61,723 nucleotides of DNA from Actinomyces sp. (GCA_018375675.1 JAHACW010000005.1:1-61723), one strand, 5' to 3'; numbered from the stretch's first letter, positions 8,127-16,772 are shown. The notes: generated by a model not told the origin, from the letters alone. A program made the numbers and translations.

Positions 8127-9311
8127 ATGTCCAGACGAGCAATGTTCTGGCGGATGGTCACCTCATCCATCCTGCGCCGTCGCTCCCGCGTCCTCATCGC
8201 GATCCTTGCCGTCGCCATCGGCGCGACCACGCTGTCCGGCCTCGTCACGATCGCGGTCGACGTGCCGGCCCAGCTGGCCCGAGAGATCCGCTCCTATGGC
8301 GCCAACCTCGTCGTCACCCCCGCCGGCGACGTGCCCATCACGGACGAGGCCGTGGCCGCCGCGACCGCCCAGGTGCCCGCGAGCGCTCTGGTCGGATCTG
8401 CAGCCTTTGACTACGAGACCGTCACCATCAACGACCAGCCCTACGTCGCGGGCGGCGCGGACCTGAACGCCGTGCATGCCATGAACCCGTACTGGTACGT
8501 GGACGGGGAATGGCCCGCCGCGACGGGTCAGGTGCTCGTGGGCGAGCAGATCGCCTCGACGATTGACGTCAAGGCGGGTGACACGATTACGGTCAGCCAG
8601 CTGGACGCGAGTGCCTCCTCGAAGGCCGCCGCCCAGTCGGGGGCGCAGGCCTCGGCCCTCAAGGTCGATCCGCGTACCGTCACCCTGACCGTGTCCGGCA
8701 TCCTCAAGACCGGCGGCAACGAAGACGGCTACGTGTACATGTCCCGCCAGGACATGAGCGCGCTGACCGGGCAGACCGGCGCCGTGTCGCTCGCCGAGTA
8801 TTCGATCGCCCTGGAAGGCGATCAGCTCAGCGCCATCGCCGACGCGATGAACGCCGCGAACCCCGACATTCACGCTCAGACTGTGCGCCGCCTCGCCCAG
8901 TCCGACACGGGCGTGCTGGCGATGCTGCGCTCCCTGCTCATCGTCATCACCGTCATCGTGCTCGCGCTGACTATGATTGGCGTGTCCACCACGATGATCG
9001 CCGTCGTCACCGAGCGCCGCAACGAGATCGGCCTGCGCAAGGCCCTGGGTGCCACCGCCCGATCCATCACCCGCGAGTTCATGGGTGAGGGCGTCATGCT
9101 CGGCCTCATCGGAGGCCTCCTGGGTGCCGGGGCCGGCTACGGCCTCGCCGTGCTCATTTCCACCTCCGTGTTCCACCGCTCCATCTCGCTGCACCCCGTC
9201 ATCCTCCTCGGCACGGTCGCCTGCTCGATCCTCATCGCCGTCCTCGCCTGCCTCCCGCCGGTGCGCCGCGCACTGGCCGTCGACCCCGCGCTCGTCCTGC
9301 GCGGAGAATGA
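8127..9311 (+). CDS. FtsX/MacB-type ABC permease (iron operon, second)
   Basis: 394 residues. I chose the ATG at 8127 because GGAAGG lies eight bases upstream; an ATG at 8121 overlaps the previous stop but sits too close to that site. Same architecture as the preceding permease: one N-terminal helix, an extracytoplasmic domain of about 220 residues, three C-terminal helices, with ERRNEIGLRKALGATARSI before the last helices and VDPALVLRGE at the end. It is the probable partner of the first permease. The stop overlaps the start of the ATPase gene by four bases (ATGA), so translation is likely coupled. Confidence 0.85.
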   Translation: MSRRAMFWRMVTSSILRRRSRVLIAILAVAIGATTLSGLVTIAVDVPAQLAREIRSYGANLVVTPAGDVPITDEAVAAATAQVPASALVGSAAFDYETVTINDQPYVAGGADLNAVHAMNPYWYVDGEWPAATGQVLVGEQIASTIDVKAGDTITVSQLDASASSKAAAQSGAQASALKVDPRTVTLTVSGILKTGGNEDGYVYMSRQDMSALTGQTGAVSLAEYSIALEGDQLSAIADAMNAANPDIHAQTVRRLAQSDTGVLAMLRSLLIVITVIVLALTMIGVSTTMIAVVTERRNEIGLRKALGATARSITREFMGEGVMLGLIGGLLGAGAGYGLAVLISTSVFHRSISLHPVILLGTVACSILIAVLACLPPVRRALAVDPALVLRGE

Positions 9312-10105
9312 GAGTCACCATGACCACCTCCACCGCCACCCCGGCCTCGTCGGCCCCTACGGACGCGCTGCTGAGCCTCGAGGGCGTCTCGAAGATCTAC
9401 GGGGACCTGCACGCCCTCGACAACGTGTCTCTCGAGATCCCGCGCGGCCAGTGGGTCTCCATCGTCGGCCCCTCCGGCTCCGGCAAGACCACCCTCATGA
9501 ACATCGTCGGCGCGATGGACACCGCCACCAAGGGCACCGTCATGCTGGACGGACACGACATCTCCGACCTGACCGCCGATGAGCTTACCGAGGTGCGCTG
9601 CCGCACCATCGGCCTTGTCTTCCAGCAGTTCCACCTCATCGGCCACCTCACCGCCCTTGAGAACGTCATGGTCGCCCAGTACTACCACTCGATGCCCGAC
9701 GAGAAGGAAGCCCTCGAGGCCCTGGACCGCGTCGGCCTCGCTGACCGCGCCACCCACCTGCCGCGCCAGCTCTCCGGCGGCGAACAGCAGCGCGTGTGCG
9801 TGGCCCGCGCCCTCATCAACTACCCCAAGCTGCTGCTGGCCGACGAGCCCACCGGCAACCTGGACGAAACCAACGAGGAGATCGTCCTCGACCTGTTCAA
9901 CCAGCTCCACCAGGACGGCACGACCCTCATGGTCGTCACCCACGACGCGCTCGTCGCCGAACAGGGCCAGCGCGAAATCCGACTCGACCACGGCAAGGTC
10001 GTCAAGGAAACCTGGCACGACCACGACTTCGAACAGCGCGCCTCCGGCCTGGTCCTGCCCGGCCGCGACGGCGACGCGCGCAGTGGAAAGGACAAAGTGC
10101 GATGA
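9308..10105 (+). CDS. ABC transporter ATP-binding protein (LolD/MacB-type)
   Basis: 265 residues. Walker A (GPSGSGKTT), Q-loop (FQQFHLIGHLT), signature (LSGGEQQR), Walker B (LLLADEPTG) and the switch His (VVTHD) are all intact. It groups with ATPases that power FtsX-like permeases, matching its two neighbours. It overlaps the upstream permease and the downstream FMN-binding gene by four bases each, so the three are translated as a unit. A later in-frame ATG at 9320 is an alternative start. Confidence 0.88.
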   Translation: MRVTMTTSTATPASSAPTDALLSLEGVSKIYGDLHALDNVSLEIPRGQWVSIVGPSGSGKTTLMNIVGAMDTATKGTVMLDGHDISDLTADELTEVRCRTIGLVFQQFHLIGHLTALENVMVAQYYHSMPDEKEALEALDRVGLADRATHLPRQLSGGEQQRVCVARALINYPKLLLADEPTGNLDETNEEIVLDLFNQLHQDGTTLMVVTHDALVAEQGQREIRLDHGKVVKETWHDHDFEQRASGLVLPGRDGDARSGKDKVR

Positions 10106-10677
10106 CCACGCCCACCCCTGTTGAGAGCCGATCCCGCTGGGTCACCCCGGCCTCGTACGCGGTCCTCGGTGCCCTCGGCGCGACCATCCTGGCTGCGTGC
10201 ACGCCCAACACCGGCCTGGACATGACCAAGCCCATGAGCGACGGCACCTGGACCGCCCAGTCCAACGCCGACGACCAGGGCTCCATCGGCACCATCACCA
10301 TCACCGTTGAGGGCGGGCGCATCACCGCCACCTCCTACGAGACGACGCTGGCCGACGGTACCGACAAGGGCACCGAGTACGGCAAGAACTCCGCGGGCGA
10401 AGTCTTCAACGAGGACTACTACAAGAAGGCTCAGGCCGCCGTCGCCTCCTACCAGGAGTACTCCGACAACCTCACCAAGGTCGGCGACCCCGCCAAGGTC
10501 GACGTCATCACCGGCGCCACCGTCGCCCACCAGCAGTTCGTGCAGGCCGCCATCCGCGCCATCGCCGCCGCCCAGGGTGTCTCCCCGGACGGCGCCGACG
10601 ACATCAACATTCCCGGCCTGAATGACGCCACCAAGGACGGCGACCTCGACAAGGACCTCGGAGGCTCCGACGGCTGA
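10102..10677 (+). CDS. FMN-binding domain lipoprotein, ApbE substrate
   Basis: 191 residues. A hydrophobic segment ends in a lipobox-like LAAC near residue 33. The remaining domain ends in DVITGATVAHQQF, the FMN-binding (PF04205-type) flavinylation motif in which the Thr of the GAT triplet receives FMN through a phosphoester bond. Expected role: an extracytoplasmic electron carrier. In the classical P19 operons thioredoxin-like proteins sit at this point; here the flavoprotein is followed by its own ApbE transferase. The start overlaps the ATPase stop (ATGA). The last motif position, usually Ser or Thr, is Ala here, a mild departure. Confidence 0.85.
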   Translation: MTTPTPVESRSRWVTPASYAVLGALGATILAACTPNTGLDMTKPMSDGTWTAQSNADDQGSIGTITITVEGGRITATSYETTLADGTDKGTEYGKNSAGEVFNEDYYKKAQAAVASYQEYSDNLTKVGDPAKVDVITGATVAHQQFVQAAIRAIAAAQGVSPDGADDINIPGLNDATKDGDLDKDLGGSDG

Positions 10678-10714
10678 GGCTTCGCGCTTCGCCGGCACCC
10701 CGGGGGACGAGGCG

Positions 10715-11863
10715 ATGGCTGAGTCCGCGGGTGTAGCGCCCACGTGGCGCTCCTCCTTCCCCGCGATGGGCACCCGCATCGACATCATCGGATGGGGCGG
10801 GAACGGCATGGCGATCGTCAACGCTGTCGTGGGCATCGTTGCGCGCCACGAGGACATGTGGAGCGTGTTCCGGCCCTCGTCCGAGGTGTCGCGACTCAAT
10901 GATGTTGTTGCCTCGACTGGGGGCGGCGGGGCGTCCCGTTGCGGGGCCGATTCCGCGCAGGCTGGCCACGGCCTCGTCGTGAGCGAAGAAACCGACCGCC
11001 TGCTGCGCGACGCGCAGGCGCTCGCGGAGGCGACCGGGGGAGCGTTCAACCCGCTGATCGGGCCGCTCGTTGCAGCCTGGGATGTCAAGGCGATGCGGGC
11101 CGCGTACGTCGCGGGTGCGCCCTTGCCGCCCGCGCCTGCTGCCGATGCTGTCGAGGCAGCGTTATGCGCGTCGTCGTGGAGCTTGCTGTCGCGCGTGGGC
11201 GAACGACGTTGGGTGATGGGGGTTCCCGGTGAGTCCGCGGGTGGCGTGGATGCACCCAGCCCAAGCCTCGACCTGGGCGGCATCGCGAAGGGATACACCG
11301 CTGACGCGTGCCGCGACCTGGCAGTGGCCATGGGGGCGCGCGGCGTCCTCGTGTCGGTGGGAACCTCGTCGGTGTCGGTATTCGGGACTCGCGCCGACGG
11401 CTCTTCGTGGCGTGCCGGCCTGCGCGACCCTCAAGGCGGGCCCACGTCGGTCGCTGGCGTCGTCGAGTTGCCTGTGGGCGGCATGGCGTCCCTGTCGACG
11501 TCCGGGGATAACCTGGGGCCGCTGGGTGGTGTGCGTAAGGTTGGTGCGGGTTCTTCGGCGGGTCCTCTGGTGGGGCCCGTGTCGGATCGTCGCGCGCGTG
11601 AAACATCGCGTGAAACATCCCCGGGTGACGGTCGAGTGTTCGATCATCACATCATTGACCCGCGCACGGGATATCCCGCGAATGCGGGCGTTCGACAAGT
11701 CAGTGTTGTGGCCTCGTCGGGTGTGCTGGCGGAGGCACTGTCGACGGCGCTCCTTGTTGATCCGTCCATCGATGTTTCTGACGTCGTGGCGCGCTGGGCC
11801 CGTGAGACGGGCACCCCGGCCTCGGCGAGGGTTGTGAGCCTGGTGCGTGCTGCGCAGGGGTGA
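10715..11863 (+). CDS. apbE: ApbE-family FAD:protein FMN transferase
   Basis: 382 residues. ApbE enzymes use FAD and Mg2+ to attach FMN to Thr/Ser in extracytoplasmic flavoproteins. Recognisable segments: FPAMGTRIDI at the start of the domain, SVFRPSSEVSRLN, ATGGAFNPLIGPLV, the LDLGGIAKGYTAD core and the HHIIDPRTGYPA metal/flavin-binding region near residue 300. I use the ATG at 10715 (GACGAGG upstream); an earlier start would overlap the FMN-protein gene. No signal peptide is evident, unusual for an enzyme acting outside the membrane, so export or the exact start is uncertain. Its substrate is most likely the preceding FMN-binding lipoprotein. There is a low-complexity insertion around residues 280-305. 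Confidence 0.87.
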   Translation: MAESAGVAPTWRSSFPAMGTRIDIIGWGGNGMAIVNAVVGIVARHEDMWSVFRPSSEVSRLNDVVASTGGGGASRCGADSAQAGHGLVVSEETDRLLRDAQALAEATGGAFNPLIGPLVAAWDVKAMRAAYVAGAPLPPAPAADAVEAALCASSWSLLSRVGERRWVMGVPGESAGGVDAPSPSLDLGGIAKGYTADACRDLAVAMGARGVLVSVGTSSVSVFGTRADGSSWRAGLRDPQGGPTSVAGVVELPVGGMASLSTSGDNLGPLGGVRKVGAGSSAGPLVGPVSDRRARETSRETSPGDGRVFDHHIIDPRTGYPANAGVRQVSVVASSGVLAEALSTALLVDPSIDVSDVVARWARETGTPASARVVSLVRAAQG

Positions 11864-11911
11864 GAAGCTGATACGTGGATGGGCCTGGGATAGGAAATGA
11901 TTGGCGCAGGG

Positions 11912-12016
11912 TTCAACCTGATCGGGAACATTCAACCTGATCGGGAACATTCAACCCGATCAGAAGGGGTTGAACCTTACCGATCGGGTGTAACACCTCA
12001 TCGGTGACAAGCGAAT
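11912..12016. repeat. Direct repeat, left copy, with 19-bp tandem lead-in
   Basis: Positions 11931-12016 match 13277-13362 over 86 bp with two mismatches. The left copy is preceded by a second exact 19-bp unit (TTCAACCTGATCGGGAACA at 11912 and 11931). Within it, TTCAACCC...GGGTTGAA and ACCGAT...ATCGGT can form two consecutive hairpins, the first of which may terminate the upstream operon. The pair encloses the DUF559-like gene. Confidence 0.85.
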
Positions 12017-12064
12017 TCCTGGGCAGGCGTTGTTGTCGGCCACTATTGCCATGGGCCGGCGGGT

Positions 12065-12105
12065 TTTTCCACAGGCTCATTTCTATGTCGCGTGTTTTCC
12101 ACAGG
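12065..12105. promoter_or_regulatory. Two TTTTCCACAGG boxes
   Basis: TTTTCCACAGG occurs at 12065-12075 and 12095-12105, exactly 30 bp apart, between the left direct repeat and the DUF559-like gene. TTTTCCACA differs by one base from the DnaA box TTATCCACA. Whether DnaA or another factor binds is unknown. Confidence 0.45.
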
Positions 12106-12154
12106 GGCAGCTGTTCTAGGTGAGATGCTTTTGCCGTGCTGCGATCATCCGCAT

Positions 12155-13270
12155 ATGAGTGACAATCAGCTGACCGTTATTCGTTCATCGTCGGGCTGCC
12201 GAATTCCTCACGATACGCAAGATACATGCGTGTATCTACACATCATGAAGGGGTGCTACGTACGCGTCGACGATGCTCAATTCCTTAGTTCGCGATGGTC
12301 TATCTGGGAAGCCGTGTCACGAGCACGATTGTTGGCTGTGCAGCATGCGAGGAGTGAAGATCGTGTCTTCATCGGAGCCAGTGCACTCGTTGCTCGAGGT
12401 ATTCCGTTGTGGGAAGCGAATCCCGATGTTTGCGTGTGGACTCCTTCGAGGCGTGGGCACAAATCTCTGCGCGCAGTTCAAGTGGAGGCTGTTCGGGTGC
12501 CTGCTGTCTCCCTCCGATGGAGCGTCGTGCCACCCAATGCGCCGGAGCTTGAGCAAGTAGAGGGCATCACCGTCGAAGGAATCGTTGATGCTGGAGTGCG
12601 CATGGCTCTTTTCTCTGAACACTTAAGTGCCTTCGTGGCGCTGTGTATGCTGCTCAATCGGCAGTCGCAATTTTCAGTGTTTACGCAGGACGTGGACCGG
12701 CAACGTTCGGATGGTCTGCGGGAGAATATGCTGGCAAGGCTCGAAGAACGTGCGACAGGCAAAGAAACTATCCCCTTCCGGAGAGCTAAACGCCTGATTG
12801 TTGCCGCTGACCCGGGCTGTGAGAACCCCGCTGAGGCCGCTCTTCTGTGGGTGGTGAAGTCGGTGAGTGCCTTCGAGGTCGTGACCCAGTTCGAAATTAT
12901 CGTCAACGGGCGACGATACTTTGCGGACATCGCGATTCCGGGACTCATGATCATCTTCGAATTCGATGGGATTGGAAAGCTCGGAAAGAACGAAGTCGAC
13001 TTTGCTCGGGCGAAGCGTGACTGGATCCAACGTGAAAATGATTTACGCGGTGCTGGATGGACTATCTATCGATTCTCGTGGCCAGACTATGAGGATCTGA
13101 CGCAACTGAGGTCCTTGGTAAGTGAGCTGTTGGGGCCTTTCCAATCCGTGATCCCATCCTCGGCTCAGGGCCTGTGGGCGAAACCCACGCCGGCATGTGA
13201 TGGACCGGAGCGTCGGTTCCATATGGCTGCCAATCGTTGGGGAACCGCGCGAGAGGATTACGCTCGTTAG
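12155..13270 (+). CDS. AbiEi-like / DUF559 protein with PD-(D/E)XK-type C-terminal domain
   Basis: 371 residues from ATG 12155; a GTG at 12092 would place the start inside a repeated TTTTCCACAGG box and is less likely. The N-terminal half has the look of type IV AbiEi-family antitoxin-like proteins of actinobacteria (short wHTH-type region then FIGASALVARGIPLW and a VWTPSRR strand). The C-terminal ~110 residues form a Vsr/DUF559-like nuclease fold: NPAEAAL, a YFADIAIPGLMIIFEFDG strand with the Asp and Glu of a PD-(D/E)XK core, and DWIQRENDLRGAGW. No cognate AbiEii toxin gene is adjacent. Base composition is clearly more AT-rich than the neighbours and the gene is flanked by direct repeats, suggesting acquisition. 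Function (defence, repair or addiction) is not established. Confidence 0.7.
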   Translation: MSDNQLTVIRSSSGCRIPHDTQDTCVYLHIMKGCYVRVDDAQFLSSRWSIWEAVSRARLLAVQHARSEDRVFIGASALVARGIPLWEANPDVCVWTPSRRGHKSLRAVQVEAVRVPAVSLRWSVVPPNAPELEQVEGITVEGIVDAGVRMALFSEHLSAFVALCMLLNRQSQFSVFTQDVDRQRSDGLRENMLARLEERATGKETIPFRRAKRLIVAADPGCENPAEAALLWVVKSVSAFEVVTQFEIIVNGRRYFADIAIPGLMIIFEFDGIGKLGKNEVDFARAKRDWIQRENDLRGAGWTIYRFSWPDYEDLTQLRSLVSELLGPFQSVIPSSAQGLWAKPTPACDGPERRFHMAANRWGTAREDYAR

Positions 13271-13276
13271 GGAAGA

Positions 13277-13362
13277 TTCAACCTGATCGGGAAGATTCAA
13301 CCCGATCAGAAGAGGTTGAACCTTACCGATCGGGTGTAACACCTCATCGGTGACAAGCGAAT
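13277..13362. repeat. Direct repeat, right copy
   Basis: 86 bp matching 11931-12016 with two mismatches, beginning seven bases after the DUF559-like stop codon. It keeps both inverted-repeat elements and may act as the terminator of that gene. Confidence 0.85.
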
Positions 13363-13430
13363 GCGTGGACACAAGCCCGAACGGATGTCGCTGCGGGACG
13401 AAGCACCGAAACATGCGACAGTGCACCAGA

Positions 13431-13545
13431 CCCCACAGGTGTGGAGGGCGCCGGGGGGCCTGGCTGCGGTGCCCGTGGGCGGTGGCGGGGCCTGGCCGGG
13501 CTTCGAGTCGACGCGCCGAACCGAAGGCTCGCGGGCGGGCCGCCG
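13431..13545. repeat. Inverted relative of the left-edge repeat module
   Basis: The reverse complement contains CGGCCAGGCCCCGCC, a CCGCCCACGGGCACCGCAG-like stretch and CCTCCACACC, in the same order as the modules at 1-560. It is the only copy I see outside the left edge and lies in opposite orientation. No gene is visible between 13363 and 13718. Confidence 0.7.
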
Positions 13546-13645
13546 CCCACGGGCGCACCGAGCAGCCCGGCCCACGGGCGCACCGAGCAGCCCGGCCCAC
13601 GGGCGCACCGAGCAGCCCGGCCCACGGGCGCACCGAGCAGCCCGG
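13546..13645. repeat. 25-bp tandem repeat, four identical units
   Basis: Units start at 13546, 13571, 13596 and 13621 and are identical over 25 bp. They lie between the inverted repeat module and the 3' end of the FAD/Fe-S gene. A 25-bp period breaks frame each unit, so this is non-coding. Confidence 0.9.
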
Positions 13646-13718
13646 CCCCAAGACCGGCCCCACAGAAAGGCCCGACTGCGCCCGGAACACTCGTGGGGCC
13701 ACTCGTCGACGCCAGAAT

Positions 13719-16700
13719 TCAGGCGGAACGCCCCGCAAGCAGCGTCGCCAGGTGGACGCCCCCGCGGCCCGCCAGCTGGGCGGCCTGGGTACGGCAGGAG
13801 AAGCCGTCCGCCAGGTATACGGCGTCCGGCTGCGCCGACAGGGACGGCAGAAGCGAATGGGATGCGACGGCCACAGACAGGTCGTAGTGGCCCGCCTCCA
13901 TGCCGAAATTCCCGGCCAGGCCACAGCAGCCCTCGAGCCTCGTTACGCGTGCGCCCAGCGACTCGAGCAGCGCCTGGTCCGCGTCCCAGCCCATGACGGA
14001 GTAGTGGTGGCAGTGCGGCTGCGCGACGATCTCGACGCCCTCCAGGCTCGGCAGGTGACGCGCGGAGGCGGGCAGGGCCGACAGCACCTCGGCGAGGGTA
14101 CGCGTCGCGGAAGACACGAGCAGAGAGCGTGGGTCCTCGGGTAGTAGATCCAGCAGGTCGTCGCGCAGCACCGCCGTGCATGACGGTTCGACGCCGACGA
14201 TCGGGATCCCCGACGCCGCGAAAGGTGCAAGAACGCCCAGCAACGACGCCAAGTGCTTCTTCGCACCGCTCAGCTGACCCGTCGTAATCCACGTGAGGCC
14301 ACAGCACGCGTCCGGCGCGACAATTGGCGCGAACCCGTTCGCCTCGAGCACGTCGACGACCGCGCGCGCACCAGTATCGTCCAGGGTCTGGCTAAACGAG
14401 TCCGCCCACACGAGCGCGTACGGCCGCCCGCTGGGGTCGTGCGGTCCGCTCAGGATCGGGGAGTCCGCCATCGACGAGGCCTGGGCACCCTCGCGCTCGC
14501 GGGTATCGGATACGGCATCCGACGAAGCCGACGCAGGAACGCTGCCCGCCAGCAGGGAATGGCGGCGAGCCCACGCGGTGAAGGTGCCGGACTGGAGGGC
14601 GGGCATGCCTCGTCGAGGATCGAGTCCGATGATGCGGAAGGCGAGCGAGCGCAGGGGACCCACGGACATGACGGCATTCGCGACGGTAGCCAGGCCGGGC
14701 ACGCGCGCGGTGACGCGGGTGAGGCGGGGCAGCCAGCCGAGCGTGTAGTGGCTGAGGGGGCGTATGCGTCCCCGGTAGGTGCGGAACAGTGCTTCGGAGC
14801 GGTAGCGGGCCATGTCGACGCCGGCGGGGCAGTCGGCGGAGCAGGCCTTGCAGGCGAGGCACAGGTCGAGGGCCTCGAGGACCTCGGGGGAGTCGATGGC
14901 CTTGACGAGCTGCGAGTTCGCGGCTTCCTGGAGGATGCGGGCGCGCCCGCGGGTCACGTCCTTCTCCTCGCGCGTGGCCAGGTAGGACGGGCACATGAAG
15001 GTGCCGGACACTCCCGCGCGGCACTTGCCCACACCCGTGCAGCGGTGGACGGCGGCCGTGAAGTCGCCGCCGTCGTGGGTGAAGGCGAAGCCGCCGTCGG
15101 CGGGCATGGGGTGCGCGGCGACGCGGCGCAGGTTTGCATCGAGAGGGTCGACGCCGGGCTGGAGCTCGAGCGTGCCGCCCGAATGGCCGGCAATACCGGC
15201 ATTCCCGGCGCCGCCGGCATTCCGCGCCCGGGCGCGGGAGGCGGCCTCGGCCTCGTCCATGGGGGCGGCGAGCACCCCGGGGTTGAGGAGGTTGTCCGGG
15301 TCGAAGACGTGCTTGACGCGCGCGAACAGGTCGAGCATCTCGGGGGAGTACATGAAGCGCAGGAGCTCGCCGCGGGCGCGGCCGTCGCCGTGCTCGCCGG
15401 AGACGGAGCCGCCGTGGGCAGCGCAGATGCGGGCCGCGGACTGGAGGAAGGCGCGCGAGTGGGCGACGCCCTCGGGGGTGTCGAGCGGCATGGCGAGGCG
15501 CACGTGCACGCAGCCGTCGCCGAAGTGCCCGTACAGGAGCCCGTCGATGTCGAACTCCTCCATGAGGGCGGTGAAGTCGCGCAGGTACGCGCCGAGGTTT
15601 TCGGGCGGGACGGCCGCGTCCTCGAAGCCGGGCCAGGCCTGCTGGTCGCCGCCGCCAGCGCCGTCCGGAGGGGTGCGCCCGCCCAGGCCTGCACCGTCGG
15701 CGCGGATCCTCCACAGGGCCGAGGCCTGGGCCCCCGGCGGGTACACGACCGTGTCGATGGCGGCGGAGTCGGTGCACAGGGCGCGTGCGCGCTCCAAGGA
15801 GGCGGTGACGTCTTCGCCGGGGGCGCCGACTTCGACGAGGAGCCAGCCTTCGCCCTCGGGCAGGGCGGGGACGGCGCCGGGGCCCTTGTGGGCGCGGACG
15901 ACGTCGACGAGGCGGCGGTCCATGCCTTCCACGGCGAGGGGGGAGTGGGCGAGCAGTGCGGGCACGTCGTCGGCGGCCTCGATCATGGAGCGGTAGCCGA
16001 GGGCGGCGAGCACGGGCGCGTTGGGCAGGGGCACGAGGCGCACGGTGATGGACAGGATGAGGACGAGGGTGCCTTCGGTGCCTGTGAGCATGGCGGCGAG
16101 GTTGCGCCCGCCCTCGGGGGTGAGGTGTTCAAGGGAGTAGCCGGAGACCTGGCGCTTGAAGCGACCGAGCTCGGTGCGGATGGGCGCCAGGTTGGAGTCG
16201 ATGAGTGAGGCCAGCCCCGGCACGTCGCTAAGGGTGGCGTCGTGCGAAGTCGTGGCCGTGAAGCGGCGCCCCTGCCCGTCCACGCAGTCGAGGGAGACGA
16301 TGTTGTCGGAGGTGCGTCCCCAGGCGGTCGCGTGTGGGCCGCACGCGTTGTTGGCAACCATGCCGGCGATCGTCGCGCGGTTCTGGGAGGAGGGGTCGGG
16401 GCCGAAGCGCAGGCCGTGCTTGGCGGCGGCGGCCTGGAGGGTGGAGCCGACGCAGCCGGGTTCGACGGTGGCGGTGCGGGCCTCCGGGTCGATGGAGATG
16501 ACGCGGTTCATGTGCCGCGAAAAATCGAGGACGAGGCCGGGGCCGATTGCGTTGGACGCGCACGAGGTGCCGCCGCCTCGGGCGGTGAGGGGGACCCCGT
16601 GGGCGCGGGCGAGGTCGAAGGCTGCGATCGCCTGCTCGGGCGTGCGCGGGAATGCGACGGCCAGGGGCGGGATGCGCGTGAGGCCGGCGTCGGAGGAGTA

Positions 16701-16772
16701 GCGCGCTCGCGTGCCGCTCGAGGTGTCGACGTCGATGAGTGTGCGCAGGTCCGTCAGGAAGCTCTCGCTCAT
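13719..16772 (-). CDS. FAD/Fe-S fused dehydrogenase (D-lactate/glycolate type, GlcD-GlcF fusion)
   Basis: 1017 residues. The N-terminal part is a PCMH FAD domain (TARGGGTSCASNAIGPG, then FGPDPSSQNRATIAGMVANN) followed by an FAD-oxidase C domain (YGHFGDGCVHVRL, SGEHGDGRARGE). From about residue 590 a ferredoxin-like module carries the two 4Fe-4S Cys sets (CTGVGKCRAGVSGTFMC and CLACKACSADCPAG). The C-terminal third has CCG-domain motifs (CCGLTW, CCGLAGNFGMEAGHYDLS). This arrangement belongs to quinone-linked membrane-associated D-2-hydroxyacid dehydrogenases such as actinobacterial Dld. D-lactate is the likeliest substrate, inferred from the fusion type. Monocistronic; the 3' end abuts repeats. 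Confidence 0.87.
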   Translation of the reverse strand: MSESFLTDLRTLIDVDTSSGTRARYSSDAGLTRIPPLAVAFPRTPEQAIAAFDLARAHGVPLTARGGGTSCASNAIGPGLVLDFSRHMNRVISIDPEARTATVEPGCVGSTLQAAAAKHGLRFGPDPSSQNRATIAGMVANNACGPHATAWGRTSDNIVSLDCVDGQGRRFTATTSHDATLSDVPGLASLIDSNLAPIRTELGRFKRQVSGYSLEHLTPEGGRNLAAMLTGTEGTLVLILSITVRLVPLPNAPVLAALGYRSMIEAADDVPALLAHSPLAVEGMDRRLVDVVRAHKGPGAVPALPEGEGWLLVEVGAPGEDVTASLERARALCTDSAAIDTVVYPPGAQASALWRIRADGAGLGGRTPPDGAGGGDQQAWPGFEDAAVPPENLGAYLRDFTALMEEFDIDGLLYGHFGDGCVHVRLAMPLDTPEGVAHSRAFLQSAARICAAHGGSVSGEHGDGRARGELLRFMYSPEMLDLFARVKHVFDPDNLLNPGVLAAPMDEAEAASRARARNAGGAGNAGIAGHSGGTLELQPGVDPLDANLRRVAAHPMPADGGFAFTHDGGDFTAAVHRCTGVGKCRAGVSGTFMCPSYLATREEKDVTRGRARILQEAANSQLVKAIDSPEVLEALDLCLACKACSADCPAGVDMARYRSEALFRTYRGRIRPLSHYTLGWLPRLTRVTARVPGLATVANAVMSVGPLRSLAFRIIGLDPRRGMPALQSGTFTAWARRHSLLAGSVPASASSDAVSDTREREGAQASSMADSPILSGPHDPSGRPYALVWADSFSQTLDDTGARAVVDVLEANGFAPIVAPDACCGLTWITTGQLSGAKKHLASLLGVLAPFAASGIPIVGVEPSCTAVLRDDLLDLLPEDPRSLLVSSATRTLAEVLSALPASARHLPSLEGVEIVAQPHCHHYSVMGWDADQALLESLGARVTRLEGCCGLAGNFGMEAGHYDLSVAVASHSLLPSLSAQPDAVYLADGFSCRTQAAQLAGRGGVHLATLLAGRSA

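Noticed and set aside
3000..8142. Very long minus-strand reading frames opposite the iron operon
   Set aside because: Stop-poor antisense frames produced by high-GC codon use; the plus strand carries all recognisable domains and ribosome binding sites.
12092..12154. Earlier GTG start for the DUF559-like gene
   Set aside because: It falls beside a repeated TTTTCCACAGG box and adds a non-conserved-looking leader; ATG 12155 is preferred.
11912..13362. Insertion sequence around the DUF559-like gene
   Set aside because: The flanks are direct, not terminal inverted repeats, and there is no transposase. Left as a repeat-bounded cassette of unknown mobility.
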